From the NCBI GenBank assembly GCA_964007475.1, contig OZ023273.1, forward strand, positions 60,717,834-60,781,833: 64,000 nucleotides of DNA. Reading direction: 5' to 3'. The position numbers and the translations under genes are program-made. Below the pieces are notes generated by a model that searched no databases, was not told where the DNA came from, and worked only from the letters and a program-made list of their open reading frames with translations. Position 1 is the first letter of the stretch; each line of letters opens with the position of its first letter. Positions 1 through 12,540 of this stretch are shown here, piece by piece. The stretch comes from Hybos culiciformis (lineage: Eukaryota; Arthropoda; Insecta; Diptera; Hybotidae).

Positions 1-1621
1 CGCAAAAATTAATTTTATTACAATAAAAAAAGAAGATATTTCATATCAACAACATTTCATTTATGTATTTATGAATATTTTCAATAGACCAATAATTGCA
101 GAAAATCGTAATGAGGAGTTTCTTTTGCTATTTTTTTTTTTTTCTTCTAAAAATGTCAAACCATATTTTTTGGAAAATTTTGTTTTCGTTTTAATTAGCT
201 AAGGTGAGAACTTAGCACTACAAAAGTTTAGTAATAAATTTAGAATTCAAATTTAATTCAGCTTAGTGTCTTCACTACAATTTCGTGTATCGAAAATTTA
301 AACAAAAATCTCCTTAAATCAATTATCTTTAAATTTTTAATGGTGGATATATAAAAATATTTCCTTATCGTCCTGATGAAGTTTAAAGCATGCGCGTTGA
401 AATAAATAAATAAATGATGAAGTTTTAAAGATTTTATCCCCATTAATAACTATTTTTTCAACTTTAATTTCCCCCGTTGTAATCAGAATTGTTCTAGATT
501 TGATGCAAGGTCTTATTATTTTCCAGTTTACCATTAATTTTTGATTGTTTATATTTTATTGTTTTTACATTGATTTTATATAAATTTGTCAATTGAAACA
601 CTATTACGTCTTTTCCATAATCAGATCACTATCTATTAAGCAGGTTTGTTTAATCGGCTCAATTTATTGCTTTAAGGAACTCTGGCATAATATTTACAGA
701 TCTACGAAAAAGTATAAAACAAAAAATTAATAAAATTAATTTAAATTTTTAATTTTGAATTTAAAAAGAACACACCATTATTTTTTTTACTCGTAACATT
801 TTATTTCTAATCTTGTGATTATTTTCGATTACAAAAATGAAAAAATTTTCAAAAATAATATTGAAGAACATTGGAATTAAGATATTAATTCTAATAAAGC
901 TATCAATGAATAATTTTTTTTTCTTTTTCGAAATACTAGTTCACTTGAGCAATATTTTTAAATACAAAAAGATGATAACAAAATATTTAAAATTTGATAG
1001 TGACCAGGAAGGAAATTAAATTACCAAAGTTTTGTATGCAAATTTTTGATTTTTATTAAATTTACAGCCACCAGCTATCTCTGCCCTGGTACTGATAATT
1101 TATATAAGTATATATTTTATCTGTATAACATAATCATTCAACATTAAAAAATATATATTATTATGTGTGAAGCAAAAACTAAGGTCCATATTAACTTTTA
1201 AATGAGAAATATTTTATTTCTTTGTGTACAGGAGATTGTTGAAAGGAAATATTGTGTTCCCAAAATTACAATAAAAAAATTTTCGTTTATTAATTTTTGG
1301 AATACAAATATAGAAACGTGTTTCTATTTCACAAGTTTTGTACACAGTTTTCAATTTCAAATAGTTGTCCGATTAACATTTTTTTAAAATCGCACAATCC
1401 ATCTCTACTCATATTTATCGCATTCTCAGCCTCGGAAACTGACAATAACATATTTATACAGACTATAGAACAAATATGTATTACATTTTCAATACACTAC
1501 AGTCGAAACGTTAGTAATCATCTAGGTCTAGGAGTTAAAAATAATTATAATCATTTTAGTGGCGCAAAGACTACTTTATTCTTGGATTTTAGAATGGATC
1601 AATTTACATATTTCGGTTCTC
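1..1621. other. AT-rich stretch, no gene seen
   Basis: No supported gene. Open frames here, including one of 110 codons at 1297-1629, match no family I know and have the composition of the surrounding DNA. The only structured piece is a short retroelement-like tail near 371-415. A motif TACACTGAAAAAAA close to 1623, common at the ends of insect repeats, has no visible inverted partner. Confidence 0.6.
371..415 (+). repeat. Solo retroelement 3' tail, CTGATGA motif plus (TAAA)n
   Basis: The segment reads CCTGATGAAG, then a short GC-richer stretch with GCATGCGCG, then GTTGAAATAAATAAATAAAT. A conserved tip followed by a TAAA microsatellite is typical of the 3' end of insect non-LTR retrotransposons or SINEs. 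No coding remnant was recognised upstream, so this is at most a very short 5'-truncated copy. The CTGATGA...GAAA arrangement resembles the one in the palindrome arms near 15860 and 16255. Confidence 0.35.
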
Positions 1622-1795
1622 TACACTGAAAAAAAGATCGTCTGAGAATCAGGTATAAAATATAGCAGAAAGATTAACACTAAAATTGGGTTATTTTTCG
1701 ACAGTAAGTGTTCTAAATATTGCATTCGTTATTAACTATGTATTTAATAACTCCTCAAAAAATTTCTTTTTCGAAAATTTTATTTTTTGTAGCGA

Positions 1796-2262
1796 AAAAT
1801 AAATTACATTAACTTGCCATTTACACAGGATGTTTTCGAAGATTAAAATCAAGATTTTTTTTGACTGTGTGTGTAAAAGTTGTATAAAACGAAAAAATCT
1901 TGATTTTAGTCTGGACTAAAAATCATGCTTAAAATATTAATTATTTTCTGTCAAAAAAAAAAAAATGAAAAAAAAATTTTTTTAAATAGAAATATCAAAG
2001 ATAAAAAAATAAATAAATGTAAAACTGCAAACGAAAAAAAATATTTTTGCTTTATTTTATTTTTTAGATATATAAATTTAAAATTAAAATCAAAATTTAA
2101 TAGTTTTATTAAGAAAAATATTTTAATCTTAACTAAAATCTAGATTTAAATCTGGACAGTGAAAATTATTTCGGAGATTTTTACGAAAATACATTCAAAA
2201 AAAATCTTAATTTTAATCTTCGAAAAGATTCTGTGTAAATGGCAGGTTAATGTTTTATTTCT
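1796..2262. mobile_element. Foldback-type inverted-repeat element
   Basis: Two arms of about 70 bp face each other: 1796-1866 and 2192-2262. The shared core, read on the right arm, is AAAAATCTTAATTTTAATCT followed by TCGAAAAGATTCTGTGTAAA and TGGCAGGTTAATG. The left arm matches in reverse complement with a few substitutions. The interior holds more related pieces: a hairpin GATTTTAGTC/GACTAAAAATC near 1900 and a similar CTAAAATCTAGATTTAAATC near 2128. There is no transposase. The overall shape is a non-autonomous foldback or MITE-like element. I could not define a target duplication. Confidence 0.6.
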
Positions 2263-3480
2263 GACATTTTAATTTCGAATATTGATTTATTCGTAAAAAG
2301 ATATATTATTAAAAAGTTTAAGGATAAAAGCTATTTTGCATTGATATGACGAATAGCTAATCTTCACTAATTAGCTTTGACATAGGTATATCTTTCAGAG
2401 TATCTATTGGCTTATGTGCACCCATTTGTAACTTGATGCAGCCAATTGATTTCAACTTTATTTCAAATCGAGTTTAGCTATAATTGATTTATATAATTAT
2501 AAAAGATTTGAACGAACGTTTTTTTTTTTTCGAAAATATCTGAATTTAATTGAACTTTCAAAAATATATATAAAATAATACATTATTTTTCTCTAAGTAT
2601 TTTCATATTTTATTACAGCTTTTCGTATAATTTTTTAAAAACCCAATTCATATATGGTAATTTGAAATTTTATTTTTTACTTTTTTTTTCTAAACTTTAT
2701 CATATACGATGAATGAGTAAGGTTAAAAATTCTGAAAAATATACAAAAAAAAAAAAAATGAAACCACATTTAGATGTTAGGATTTAACTATAGAATTTGT
2801 TTTTTGAAAATTTTATTTTTTTTTTTTTTCTATATAGTTAGAAAATAATTTGAATTAGTTTTTTTTTTGTTTTGAACCACAAGTACAATTTGTTTTTATA
2901 CTGGGTTAAAACGGAAAATTTTTTGAACACAAAGTTAAATCAAAACAATTTTCTTCCTTTTTGAGTAAAAATTTTTTCAACATAATATTTATTCCGGGTA
3001 AAGCTAAATATTTTTCAAAAAAAAAAAAATATTTTTTAGAAAAGTATCGACAATATTTTTAAATTTTATTTGTAAAAATATATAATTTACTAAAAATTCA
3101 AATAGATAGAATCAAGAACAAACAAATAGATAGATTCAAGAACAAACGAGTTGAATTGTTAATAATTTGATTATAAAAATCCAGGAAGTAATTTCTTTTG
3201 TACGTAGGTAATTCTAGGTATATTACTATTCCATTTAAATATATGGCTTTAGTTTCAAAATATTTATAATTAATTATAAATAACTTTTTATACACAGTAA
3301 ATAAGAATTTTGAATATAATATTCAAAAACATATTCCCTGGCTTTGTTCAGCTTTTATGTTTTTTTTTTTTTTAATTTAAAATCCAGAACTAAGCCAGCA
3401 ACTTTCAATTAACTCAATATGCCTAATCTTGTTCTCTTTTATCCTGGCTAATATATGAGATTATCTGAATCCGGATTTAG
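2263..3480. other. AT-rich stretch, no gene seen
   Basis: Only A/T runs and a short tandem repeat (3099-3146) are visible. The longest open frame (3098-3295, reverse) lies across that repeat and has no recognisable domain. Confidence 0.6.
3099..3146. repeat. 24-bp tandem duplication
   Basis: Two adjacent 24-bp units beginning CAAATAGATAGA and ending AAGAACAAA, with about one difference between them. It is a simple local duplication. Confidence 0.8.
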
Positions 3481-3765
3481 AAGTTTTCAACCGACCAATT
3501 GAATTTTTTGTTTTTAAATGTTTTAATGAATTCTGATGAAAATCATTATATGGATGGATCAATAGATATCCATTAGAGATTACAGGAACGTTAAAAAGGT
3601 AAGCCACAATGTATACAAGAATATGCGGAGACTGGAAATAAGTATACCGACAAAGAGTTACTATTAAAAAAAATTGCTGATAAGTATTTAAAAAAAAATG
3701 TTAAAAATGGGGTCCCTAATGTCACTTATGAGGAACTGTTGTATATTTTTGGGAAAAATAGTTAA
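3481..3765 (+). pseudogene. Possible decayed coding fragment, unrecognised
   Basis: One reading frame (codons from 3481 in steps of three) stays protein-like for 94 codons except for TAG at 3574 and TAA at 3592. Each of those stops would be a glutamine codon if a single C had not become T. After the second stop the frame is open for 56 codons (3595-3762) and ends at TAA 3763-3765. The product is mixed and polar (for example QEYAETGNKYTDKELL and NGVPNVTYEELLYIFGKN), unlike the Phe/Lys/Ile/Asn-rich shadows around it. I do not recognise the family. No start codon, splice signal or second exon could be fixed. Frames this long occur by chance here, so it is only a candidate: a dead gene or transposon fragment. 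Confidence 0.22.
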
Positions 3766-5680
3766 ACTTGAAAAGTACTGATAATTAAGTCACTGATTTT
3801 CGAAGTGAACTGAATAATTTTTTCAGAAAGGAATTAGTTTCGAAAACTATTGAAATAAACAATAAAATTAAGTTCTTTTCACAAGTCAAAACTATGTTCG
3901 TCAACAATAATTTTATTTCCAACATTCGTGTAGTTGTTATTATTTAAATTTTCAATAAATTTCGAATAAAATTCAAACTTATCAACCCAAATACCTACAA
4001 TGTAGTTACAAAACGGTTTTATAACTAAGATTGACACTCATTCTTTCAATAAATATATTTTTTTAAAACACTATACATCAATTTTCATGTCCTGTTGATA
4101 ATCCTGGACAAATTCTTTTCGTTAGTTTCAGTGTTTTTTAACTGAAATTTTTCCAAGAATTATCTATTTAATTAAGGGGTGATATCAAATTTTAAGAATA
4201 ATGTTTGTTAAGTCGAATATAATAACTCATTTCCATATAAAATCAATCATCAAATATTCTATGAGATTTAATGCGATTTCAATAGAAAAGTAAAATAACT
4301 TTGGTATAAGTACCGTATCTTAAACAAAATATAAATAATAACCTATATATTTTTTGTGCAGAACTGACGATTTAAATTAAATTGTCACCTTTACAAAAAT
4401 TTCCACAAAAACTTTCTTCGTAAAGGATTGAGGTTCCAATAGTTTCTATTTGAAAAATTAGAGTTGAATCAATGAAACCGTCACAGGAAGTTTTTAACTC
4501 ACAATTATATCTCTGAATAGAAACGGTTTAGATTATATAGCTAAGATTTTTATTATGTCTTGTTTGAATTAAATGGAAGTAGAATTTAATTAATCTTAAA
4601 AAAAAAATTTACGGAAGTAAGTAAAAGAAAGTACGACAGAAGTAAAAAGGTTATCAGAATTATGAGGTTACACTTGGAAATGAAAAAAATTATACGGAAA
4701 AGTGCCGTAAGTTCATCCCATTCATTTCAATATCATATTAATTTTACTCCTCATTAGTTCAAAAACATGTAGATATATATATATTTAAATATATATCAAA
4801 CAGTTGATAGAATGTAATCCATCGCACAGTAAAAAAGTTAAAAACAAACAATATTAACCTTTAACTTTTTCTCTTCTTTTTTTTTTGTATGCGAAATAAA
4901 AATCCCTTATTTACTTTTAAGATAATTTTTTTTTTTTAATTGTATTCCACTTTAATTTGAAAAAAAAAACATTCCCATCCAGGACCTTTTTTATTAATCG
5001 GCATCATCCTTTCTTTTAAAAATTATTTTTTTTTTCCATTAACGGGCAAACCATATTTAAAAACTGAAGATACGACTAAACGACCTTTTTAACCTAGATT
5101 TTTTTCCACCAAAAAACAAAAAATCAAAACAAAAAGGGAAAATAAAAAGTTTGTCCCATTTTGGAATAGAGAATGTTTTTTTTTTCGTATGGTTTTAATT
5201 TGGTTTTTTTCTTTCGTTAATGTGTTTATATGTTTATGATTCGCGCTCGTGTCAGCCACAAGAATGTTTTAGGTATAATTTTTGTAGATTATGCAATTAC
5301 ACCTGATTTTTTAAAGGTCAAATGAAAGGAAAATTTCTCGTCCCATTAGGGGATAAAAAAAATGTTTTATTTTTTTGTTTTTCATTACTTAAATAAAAAT
5401 ATACCGGTTATCTTATTTTGAGATTTAAATTGAAATTAAAATTATAGTGATAATACAAATAATATATGCGTATGCCTAATATTATAGCTCTAAAGATTGG
5501 TTTTTAGGAACTTTAAGGAAAAGTTGTGCATGATACTATATTTAAACTATAGTTTTATATAAAAAATCAAGGATCAACCTATTGATTTTGAACTTTCCAA
5601 TTTCTGGTTCTTATTTACACAATCAGACATTAATTGTATATGTTCTTTGGAAAAAATTAATATTAACTAAGGTCTGAATA
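3766..5680. other. AT-rich stretch, no gene seen
   Basis: Homopolymer-rich DNA without a recognisable gene, RNA or paired repeat. A slightly GC-richer patch near 5236-5270 matches nothing I know. Confidence 0.6.
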
Positions 5681-5689
5681 AATGACTTT

Positions 5690-6070
5690 ATGATTGGTGA
5701 GAATTATAAATATTTCGAAATACAAAGAAGAAATTGTTTTAATAAGACCAGGCTCAAAATTAAACATTATAATAGAAGAATTGTAGCTAGTACAATCTTT
5801 GCTTATGACGTTATTACTTCTAAATTAAACTGTTTAACCGGTCTTTTTGATATAAGAATTCCTAGAAGTGGTTTGCGATCTGAATCATTTTTATCTGTTC
5901 CGTTTCGTAGAACAAATTATTCGTATTATGAGCCTTTAAGTAATTGTATACGTAATTTTAATGCTTATTATGAATTAATGGATTTCAGTTGTTCAAGAAA
6001 AGTATTCAAAGACTCTATCTTTAAGTATTTTTTTATTAATGAATTAAAACTTATTATTTTATTATTGTAA
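5690..6070 (+). pseudogene. LINE ORF2 C-terminal fragment (jockey-like clade)
   Basis: This 126-codon frame matches the conserved tail that follows the reverse transcriptase in jockey-type LINE proteins. The tell-tale order is a basic stretch (YNRRI, residues about 28-32), a hydrophobic segment with a degraded 'LxxGxID' block, an arginine box (RSGLRSESFLSVPFRRTNY, about 60-78), and a terminal 'xNxxxxLMDFSCSRKVFKDSI' block (about 92-112). The endonuclease and polymerase domains are absent, so no activity is possible. The ATG at 5690 is only the first methionine after the truncation and not a real start. The protein would have acted in retrotransposon RNA binding and reverse transcription. The assignment rests on recalled family consensus; the exact clade is uncertain. 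Confidence 0.75.
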
Positions 6071-6124
6071 AATAATATATTTATATTTTTAATCTCTTAT
6101 TATTATCAGTCTTATTAATGAACT

Positions 6125-6283
6125 AAGTGTAATTGAAATCGTTAGAATTATATAGTTCTGTAAAGTTCTTATCCTGATTAAATATTGAAATAGATTAATA
6201 GTTTAAGTGAAATTGAAATTGTTAGAAATATAAGTTCTGTAAAGGTTTTGTATCCTGATAGAATAAAGAAATATATAAATAAA
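6125..6283 (+). repeat. 80-bp tandem duplication in LINE 3' UTR
   Basis: Two adjacent copies with period 80 (6125-6204 and 6205-6283). Both run AAGTG[T/A]AATTGAAAT, then GTTAGAA, then AGTTCTGTAAAG, then TATCCTGAT. They differ at several positions and by small gaps. The second copy leads directly into the A-rich tail. Tandem units of this kind near the 3' end occur in several LINE families. Confidence 0.75.
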
Positions 6284-6296
6284 TAAATATATTAAT

Positions 6297-8330
6297 TACA
6301 AAAAAGCTTAAAAGTTAATATTCAGTAAGCCTGCTTTAGGCAGAATTTAGAGTACAATTTGTTATTGTTTCATATTATTTTTATTTCCAAAATTTTTGAC
6401 AATCATTTCACTAACTTCTATATAATAATAATAATATCTATAATTATAATATGTCTTAAATGGACAAGGTTATCAAATTTTAAAGGTGAATGAGATTTAT
6501 ATTCGTTATAAAATACTGTGATAGAATTTTTTTCTATTTTCAATTCTCACGGTTCAACTTGACTACAAACTTGTTTTATTGTGACCGAAACTTCTAATTT
6601 TTTTTTTGCATAAAAATAAAAATTTTTTTTTTTTATTCAAACTTGTAATTTAAGAAAAATTAGGGTTCTTGATGTGAATCATCTTAAGAAATGGGGTTAA
6701 AAAAAAATTTCTATCTACGAAAATAAAAAAAAACTAGATTTTTTTTATAGATTTTATCCAGATGGAGATTCTGAAAATTAGTTTTTAATCTTAAAAAAAA
6801 AAAATATTTTTCTGAAGATAATGTGAAATATTAAATAATTTCAAATTTGAAATCTCTGCCTATATTGTGTATAGTCAGCTGCTTGAATTAATTCGCGTTC
6901 TTAGCGAATAATTATTAAATTGTCAGTGACCAGTAAAAAAAACTCTAAATTTTATGACATACTAATTATTGATAGATAATCGCTATTAACAAATCAGTAC
7001 ATACGCCATCTCATTGCCGTTTATGCTTTTGTGAACTGCATAAGTGCATACCTATTGTTCAGATATATTTACATTTCTCTGTAATCCAAAAACAGGTATA
7101 CTTCCTCACTTGTATTTTTTCATGCATAGTGGTTGTGAATTAAGGTGAATATCAAATAGATTTCAACATCGACACACTCAAAGTAACATTAAAGAGTATG
7201 TATCGAGACAGGCTTATAATAAGTTATTGATTACAGCAAATAAAGTAATGATTGAAAAGGAATATTCTAAGAATCAATATTTTCTATTATAGACATAGAA
7301 GATAGAAGATTAGTTAAGTTTTTAATCAGTCAACATCTCATGAATTACAACCTGGACGGCAGTCATGAAGAAAAATTTAAATATATATACATATAATATA
7401 TGTACATAAAACTTTCATCCCTTATTTATTAAATTGCTATGTATATACATTTATTATTTCATTTATATTTTTAACTCTGTAATTTAAATTTTATTTTACA
7501 TATACTTTTTCTTAAAATTATTAACAAAATATCTCCGGTTTTTTATTTGCAAGAAAATAAAATAAATAAAAAAAATAAAGGAAAATTCTAGGAAAATCCC
7601 TTTTTTTTTGTGTTTATTTTTTAATTAGATTCCTTTATTGAAACTAAAAACCTTTTCTTTAGGGATAAAAACTATAAATAACTTTGCAAAAATTTACAGA
7701 AAAATAGATGAAAACATTTATAATTTATTAGTTTTTCTCATTTTATGTAGAATATTTTATTTTATATCGTAAGGATATTTTTTATAATAGATTTACAGAT
7801 ATATATTGTTTTTTATATGTTAAAATAAAAATAAAATATAATAGAATTTATAATTTTAAAACAAAAAATAAAAAAATATATATTTTTCTGTTTGTTTTCT
7901 ATTTATTATAATTTAGAATTTTATAGTTTTTCGTTTACAAATAAACCCTTTTTTGTTTAGCATAAATTTGATTTTAATATAATAAATTTAAATTATATTT
8001 TGTATAAATTGATAATTACTTCTTATATTACTGTATATAGGTAAACTTATTTGTTTTTTTTTTGTAAACAAAACTCTTGTAGAAGTTTTTTAATTTGTAC
8101 TTAAAAGAAAAAGAGTATTAAGAAAGTATTAGTATCAAGTTCATCTAAACGAGGGATCCGAGAAGCCACATGTTGGCTTTGGTTAGAAAAACTAAACACA
8201 TCTAATTTTGTTGTTCTTGGAAAAATTCTTTTTCTTTTTTCTTAAAAATTTGTACTTAGGTTTTGGAAGGAGCCAAAATAAAAATAGTAAAAAGTATATA
8301 TTTTAATATTTCTCTGGCTTTATTATCTAG
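6297..8330. other. AT-rich stretch, no gene seen
   Basis: No supported gene or paired repeat. It contains only A/T-rich filler with short hairpins such as AAGCCA/TGGCTT near 8164. Confidence 0.6.
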
Positions 8331-8413
8331 AAGAATGTGATTGCATTATAAACTGCCAATCGCTATCATATTGCTCTATTTGTTGTTCTTCTCGTTTGAA
8401 AATTTTTATTTAA

Positions 8414-11400
8414 ATCTACACTATATAAATATAATTTTTTTCAATTAAATATAATGAAAAAGTTTGAGATTTTATTTAAAAATGAATGTGCATGCAAACC
8501 ATGGTTATTCTTATTAATGTTTGTATGTACATATTTACAACTTTACAACACTGTTTTGTTATAAAATCTTAATGAATATTTCCAAATTTTCAAAAAAATT
8601 AATATATTTTTTTTCTTAAATATTTATTTTCTAATTAATTTTTATTCACGTAATGCATTTATATAAAACAATTCATGTGTATATAATCATCTATAGAAAT
8701 ATGAAAGAAATAAAATTTCAAATTCAGAACAGAAGTTATTTTTTTTATATACATAATAGCAGCATAAAATGGAATTGGAAAAATTAAGGAAAACGGGAAA
8801 AGAATATTAGTTTACCCTGAATCGTAGTATTTTTTTTTTGGTCAATTAATGTTGAACTTATCTTACAATACGAGATCATCAGTTAGTTCAATCATCGTCC
8901 AAAACTGAGGCATATGAATTTAGTAAGTCCTGGTTTTGTTTGCATTAATTATGGCTTAAGCCCTTTTAGGTTCTAGTTTTAAAAGTATAAATGAAATTTT
9001 AGAATTTAATTTTTATTTGATAATTTACTACAAAAATTCATAAACTTTTCATCACTTCAATACAGTCTTGAAAAAAAAATTCCCAATGGTTTATAGTCTT
9101 GGAAAATGAGAATCCAAACTTGATAGTGTTGAACCAGGTTACCGCTAAACACTGAATATTTAAATATTAAAATTTTGTAAAAAAAAATTATGTTTTCAAC
9201 AAATAAAAATTTTGTTTTTTAACCTCTGAGCTGGAAACCATAAAAAGTTAATTTTTCAATTGAAAAATATTATTCGTTTTCATTTGATACGACTTATATT
9301 ATTTTTTATTTTTCTAAGCATAAAAGATAAATGTGTAGAAATATTTTATTAAAATTCTGAAGGGAGTTTTTCTATACATAAATGGTTTATATAATAGCTT
9401 TTTCTTTTTTTTTTAATGTAAATACAAAATTTTTAAAGTAACGTGTATAAAAATAAAAAAAAAAATAAAAAATACGTTTATAACCGAGAAATATACATCT
9501 CTAGCTAGCCTTATAAAATTTAAACAAAATGAAAAGAAATAATATTGGTATAATGACCATCAACGGCAGATACAACATTGCATATATAAAAATAATTTGA
9601 ATTCTTGTAATAATTTTGCAATACATGACATTTCTTTTAAATTAAGAAACTTATTGTACAGGGTTGATTTTTTAATAATTTTTTTGTAAGGCCCAAATCA
9701 ACATTAAATTTTTATATTTTTTTATTAGAGGAAAGTAATATAAAATATATTAGCAGGTTCATATAATTAATAATTGATTATGAAATTAAATCTATCATAC
9801 AATTTTCAACATTATCAAAGGATTGTAGAACATTTAGATTCTTTCCAAAAACATTATAAATCCGAATTTTAAAGAATACAATTTGCAATTATTATAAATT
9901 TGAATGTTGTAATGTGAGTTGTTTTCACAAACATAATAATCAAAAAATGTGTATTTCAAATCACAATTTTGAACAAATAAAATGGCTATATAGAGAATAT
10001 TCTCGTTCAATCCTAAAAAATGTGATTTTTCTAGTAAAAAATTCAGCTTCAAACTAATTTCGTATTAAAGTGTGAAACGCTTAAAATATAAATTATATTA
10101 ACTTTTTAAATTTTCTACTTAAGTAATTATTTTCGTTTGTATTTTTGTATTTTTTTAGTTCTGATGGTGAAGTCTAGATATTTTAACGATATCAGTGTTT
10201 CATTTGTAAAAATTGCAAAACAATGTAAGCTTTACCGAAAACACTATTCAACCTTTTAACGTTTAAAAGTCGAATTAACTTAAATCATTCAATTTAGGTA
10301 TTAAGTTGAAAGCGACATGTTTTTCGAATTAATTGTTTCGGTTTTTACTTAATGCATTGGACGAAAACTAGAATAGTAAGAGCTTGAAGTAATTATTTGA
10401 TCCAATTTAAAATTTTTGTTTATCTTAATATAATATTATATATAATTATAATTTCAACTTCTTTTTATTTTATATACTTAATTCAATCTTGATAATTATT
10501 TTAATAAATTGAATATCGGAAGACATCATTAACTTAAATGACGTTGATACAAAATGGGATTCATTCTGCCATATATATATTACATATAGATGGATATTAT
10601 AGAAAATATATATTTTACATTCCTGCATTCATTTTGTATAAGTTAAATGTGTAAAGATTGTTTTTTTGCGTCCTTTTTATTTGAGGGTGGAAAACTTTTT
10701 ATTTGAAAATACGAAAAAAAAAAGAAGATTTTATTATAAATATTATGTAAATCTAATGTTTTGTGTAGAAACCTCATCCTAAAAAGTTATTTTCAAATTA
10801 GAATTTTCCTGGGATTTAGAGAGATTCTTTTACATGAAAAAAATAAATAAATATATATCTAAACCTTACGACGCAGAAATTTGAAATATAAAAAGAACCC
10901 TTGTTACATGTAAAATTCGTATCGTACGATATACTTAAACTTAGGTATATTTATGTAAGGAGAATTTGTGTATTATATATATATGCATGTTTTGTAAATC
11001 ATTAGATTGGGTCGACTTATGGCTTAAGTGAAAATGATAAATATTCCGGATAATTCAGTCAACTTACATTATACAAAATACATTTCAACAGAATTTTGAT
11101 AATTAGTTTTAACATGGTCATTTGAATAATGACTCTGTTGGATTACCCATGTAATTAAAATTCAGCTGAATCTTTAATAAAAATCTCTTGACATCCAATG
11201 TATTAAAAAAACTAATAAGCAAAATCAATCATTTCAATTTTAAACTTGTATTTGAGAAGAATTACAAGAAAGTTAACACATAATGTCATTATTGTTAGAC
11301 TCAATTTTTTAACATAGATCCAGTACTTTAAACCAATACAATTTCCGTATCGTGTCTTTCTACACTTAGTGTTGATAGCAAAAATACATAGTTAATAAAA

Positions 11401-12470
11401 AAAATATTTTTATTTTAATTAAAAATTTATAATTTTTGATTCATCCTAATAATATGTTAAGTTCTTTTATTGTTTTTTAGCATGGAGATAGTAGATAGAG
11501 AATTCATATATAAAATTTATACACAGCGCTCTATATAGATAGAGTTTTCATAAAATAAAAATCTAAAGTTAGTCATCATATTAATTCATTATCCTTTAAA
11601 GATTTATCCACCTATCCTTATATATATCTATGAATATATATTCTCATGTGTATATGTATACACGAAATGGGTACAAATTATCCTTTCTATACTTACTTTT
11701 ACTATGTACATATACATAAATATTTATCTTTTGGAATATATTAAAAATTGTTCTTATATGTAATTTTTTTATTTTTTTTTTTACTTATTTTAACGTCGTG
11801 GGTGGAAAAGAATGAATGGGGCTTAATGGTGCACATGTACCATACAGATACGTAAACCTACATATATATTCTAAAAGCTCTCTTCTGAGGATGTAATTAA
11901 AGGGATTTGAAGAAAGATGGCCGGTCGTTTTAGAATAAAATAAATTACTTTAAATTAAAAAAAATTCATCTTCTGATGTTGTTCTGGGTTATTTTTTATT
12001 CTTTTTTTTTTTTGTTTTTTTCTCATTTTTTTGAATAATATTTATCTTTGGACGTGAATAAAATATGATGACATTTTTTTTTTTTTTTTAATTTTAAAAG
12101 TAAATAGAAAGTTAATAGCTTTCAGCCTTTCACTCTATACTAAAGGCTTTTGCACTGAATTAATGCGTGTGTGAGTTGTTAAGAGATTCACCCTACGTTT
12201 ATTTATGGCTTGGAAAGGAAAATGTTTACAATTAATATTAATTAAAAATAAAAATAATAAATGAGTTGACTTTAATATTTCATATGACTTAAGAATTTTA
12301 TTATATTCTTTTTAAGTAAATTGGTTTTCTGGTTTACATATATATTATTTAAATAAGACACTATGATTTTTTTTACTAGCCGCGCTGTAATAAATTCAAG
12401 ATTTTTACATTTCATATTTAATTTTTTTAATAAAAAACAACATTACCAGAAGTATTTTCAGGATTTATTA
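8414..12470. other. AT-rich stretch, no gene seen
   Basis: About 4 kb of low-complexity A/T-rich DNA. Open frames such as 9834-10052 (reverse) have no recognisable domain. A GC-richer patch near 11796-11940 contains a near-palindrome ATGGTGCACATGTACCAT, otherwise nothing. Confidence 0.6.
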
Positions 12471-12472
12471 CA

Positions 12473-12540
12473 TATTATCATTGATTTAAGAATACAAAGA
12501 TTTGTAGCTTCATATGTGTATTCTTAATCAATGATATTAT
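12473..12540. repeat. 68-nt imperfect hairpin
   Basis: ATTATCATTGATTTAAGAAT at the left pairs with ATTCTTAATCAATGATATTAT at the right. The stem is about 22 bp with one bulged base and a loop of about 20 nt. The size fits a precursor microRNA, but equally a small remnant of an inverted-repeat transposon. There is no evidence of expression. Confidence 0.5.

Larger units (their letters stand above)
5685..6292 (+). mobile_element. 5'-truncated non-LTR retrotransposon (jockey-like), 3' end
   Basis: The piece consists of a coding remnant for the extreme C-terminus of a LINE protein (5690-6070), a 3' untranslated region with an 80-bp tandem duplication (6125-6283), and a tail reading AATAAAGAAATATATAAATA then TAAATAAAT. 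Loss of the 5' part and a TAAA-type tail are the usual products of target-primed reverse transcription. The truncation point lies just before 5690, since the frame closes upstream. Clean target duplications could not be identified. Confidence 0.7.

Noticed and set aside
1297..1629. 110-codon forward open frame
   Set aside because: Length alone is not significant at this base composition; no domain, signal or splice context was seen.
1622..1640. TACACTGAAAAAAA repeat end
   Set aside because: A common insect repeat terminus, but no inverted partner lies within reach, so no element could be delimited.
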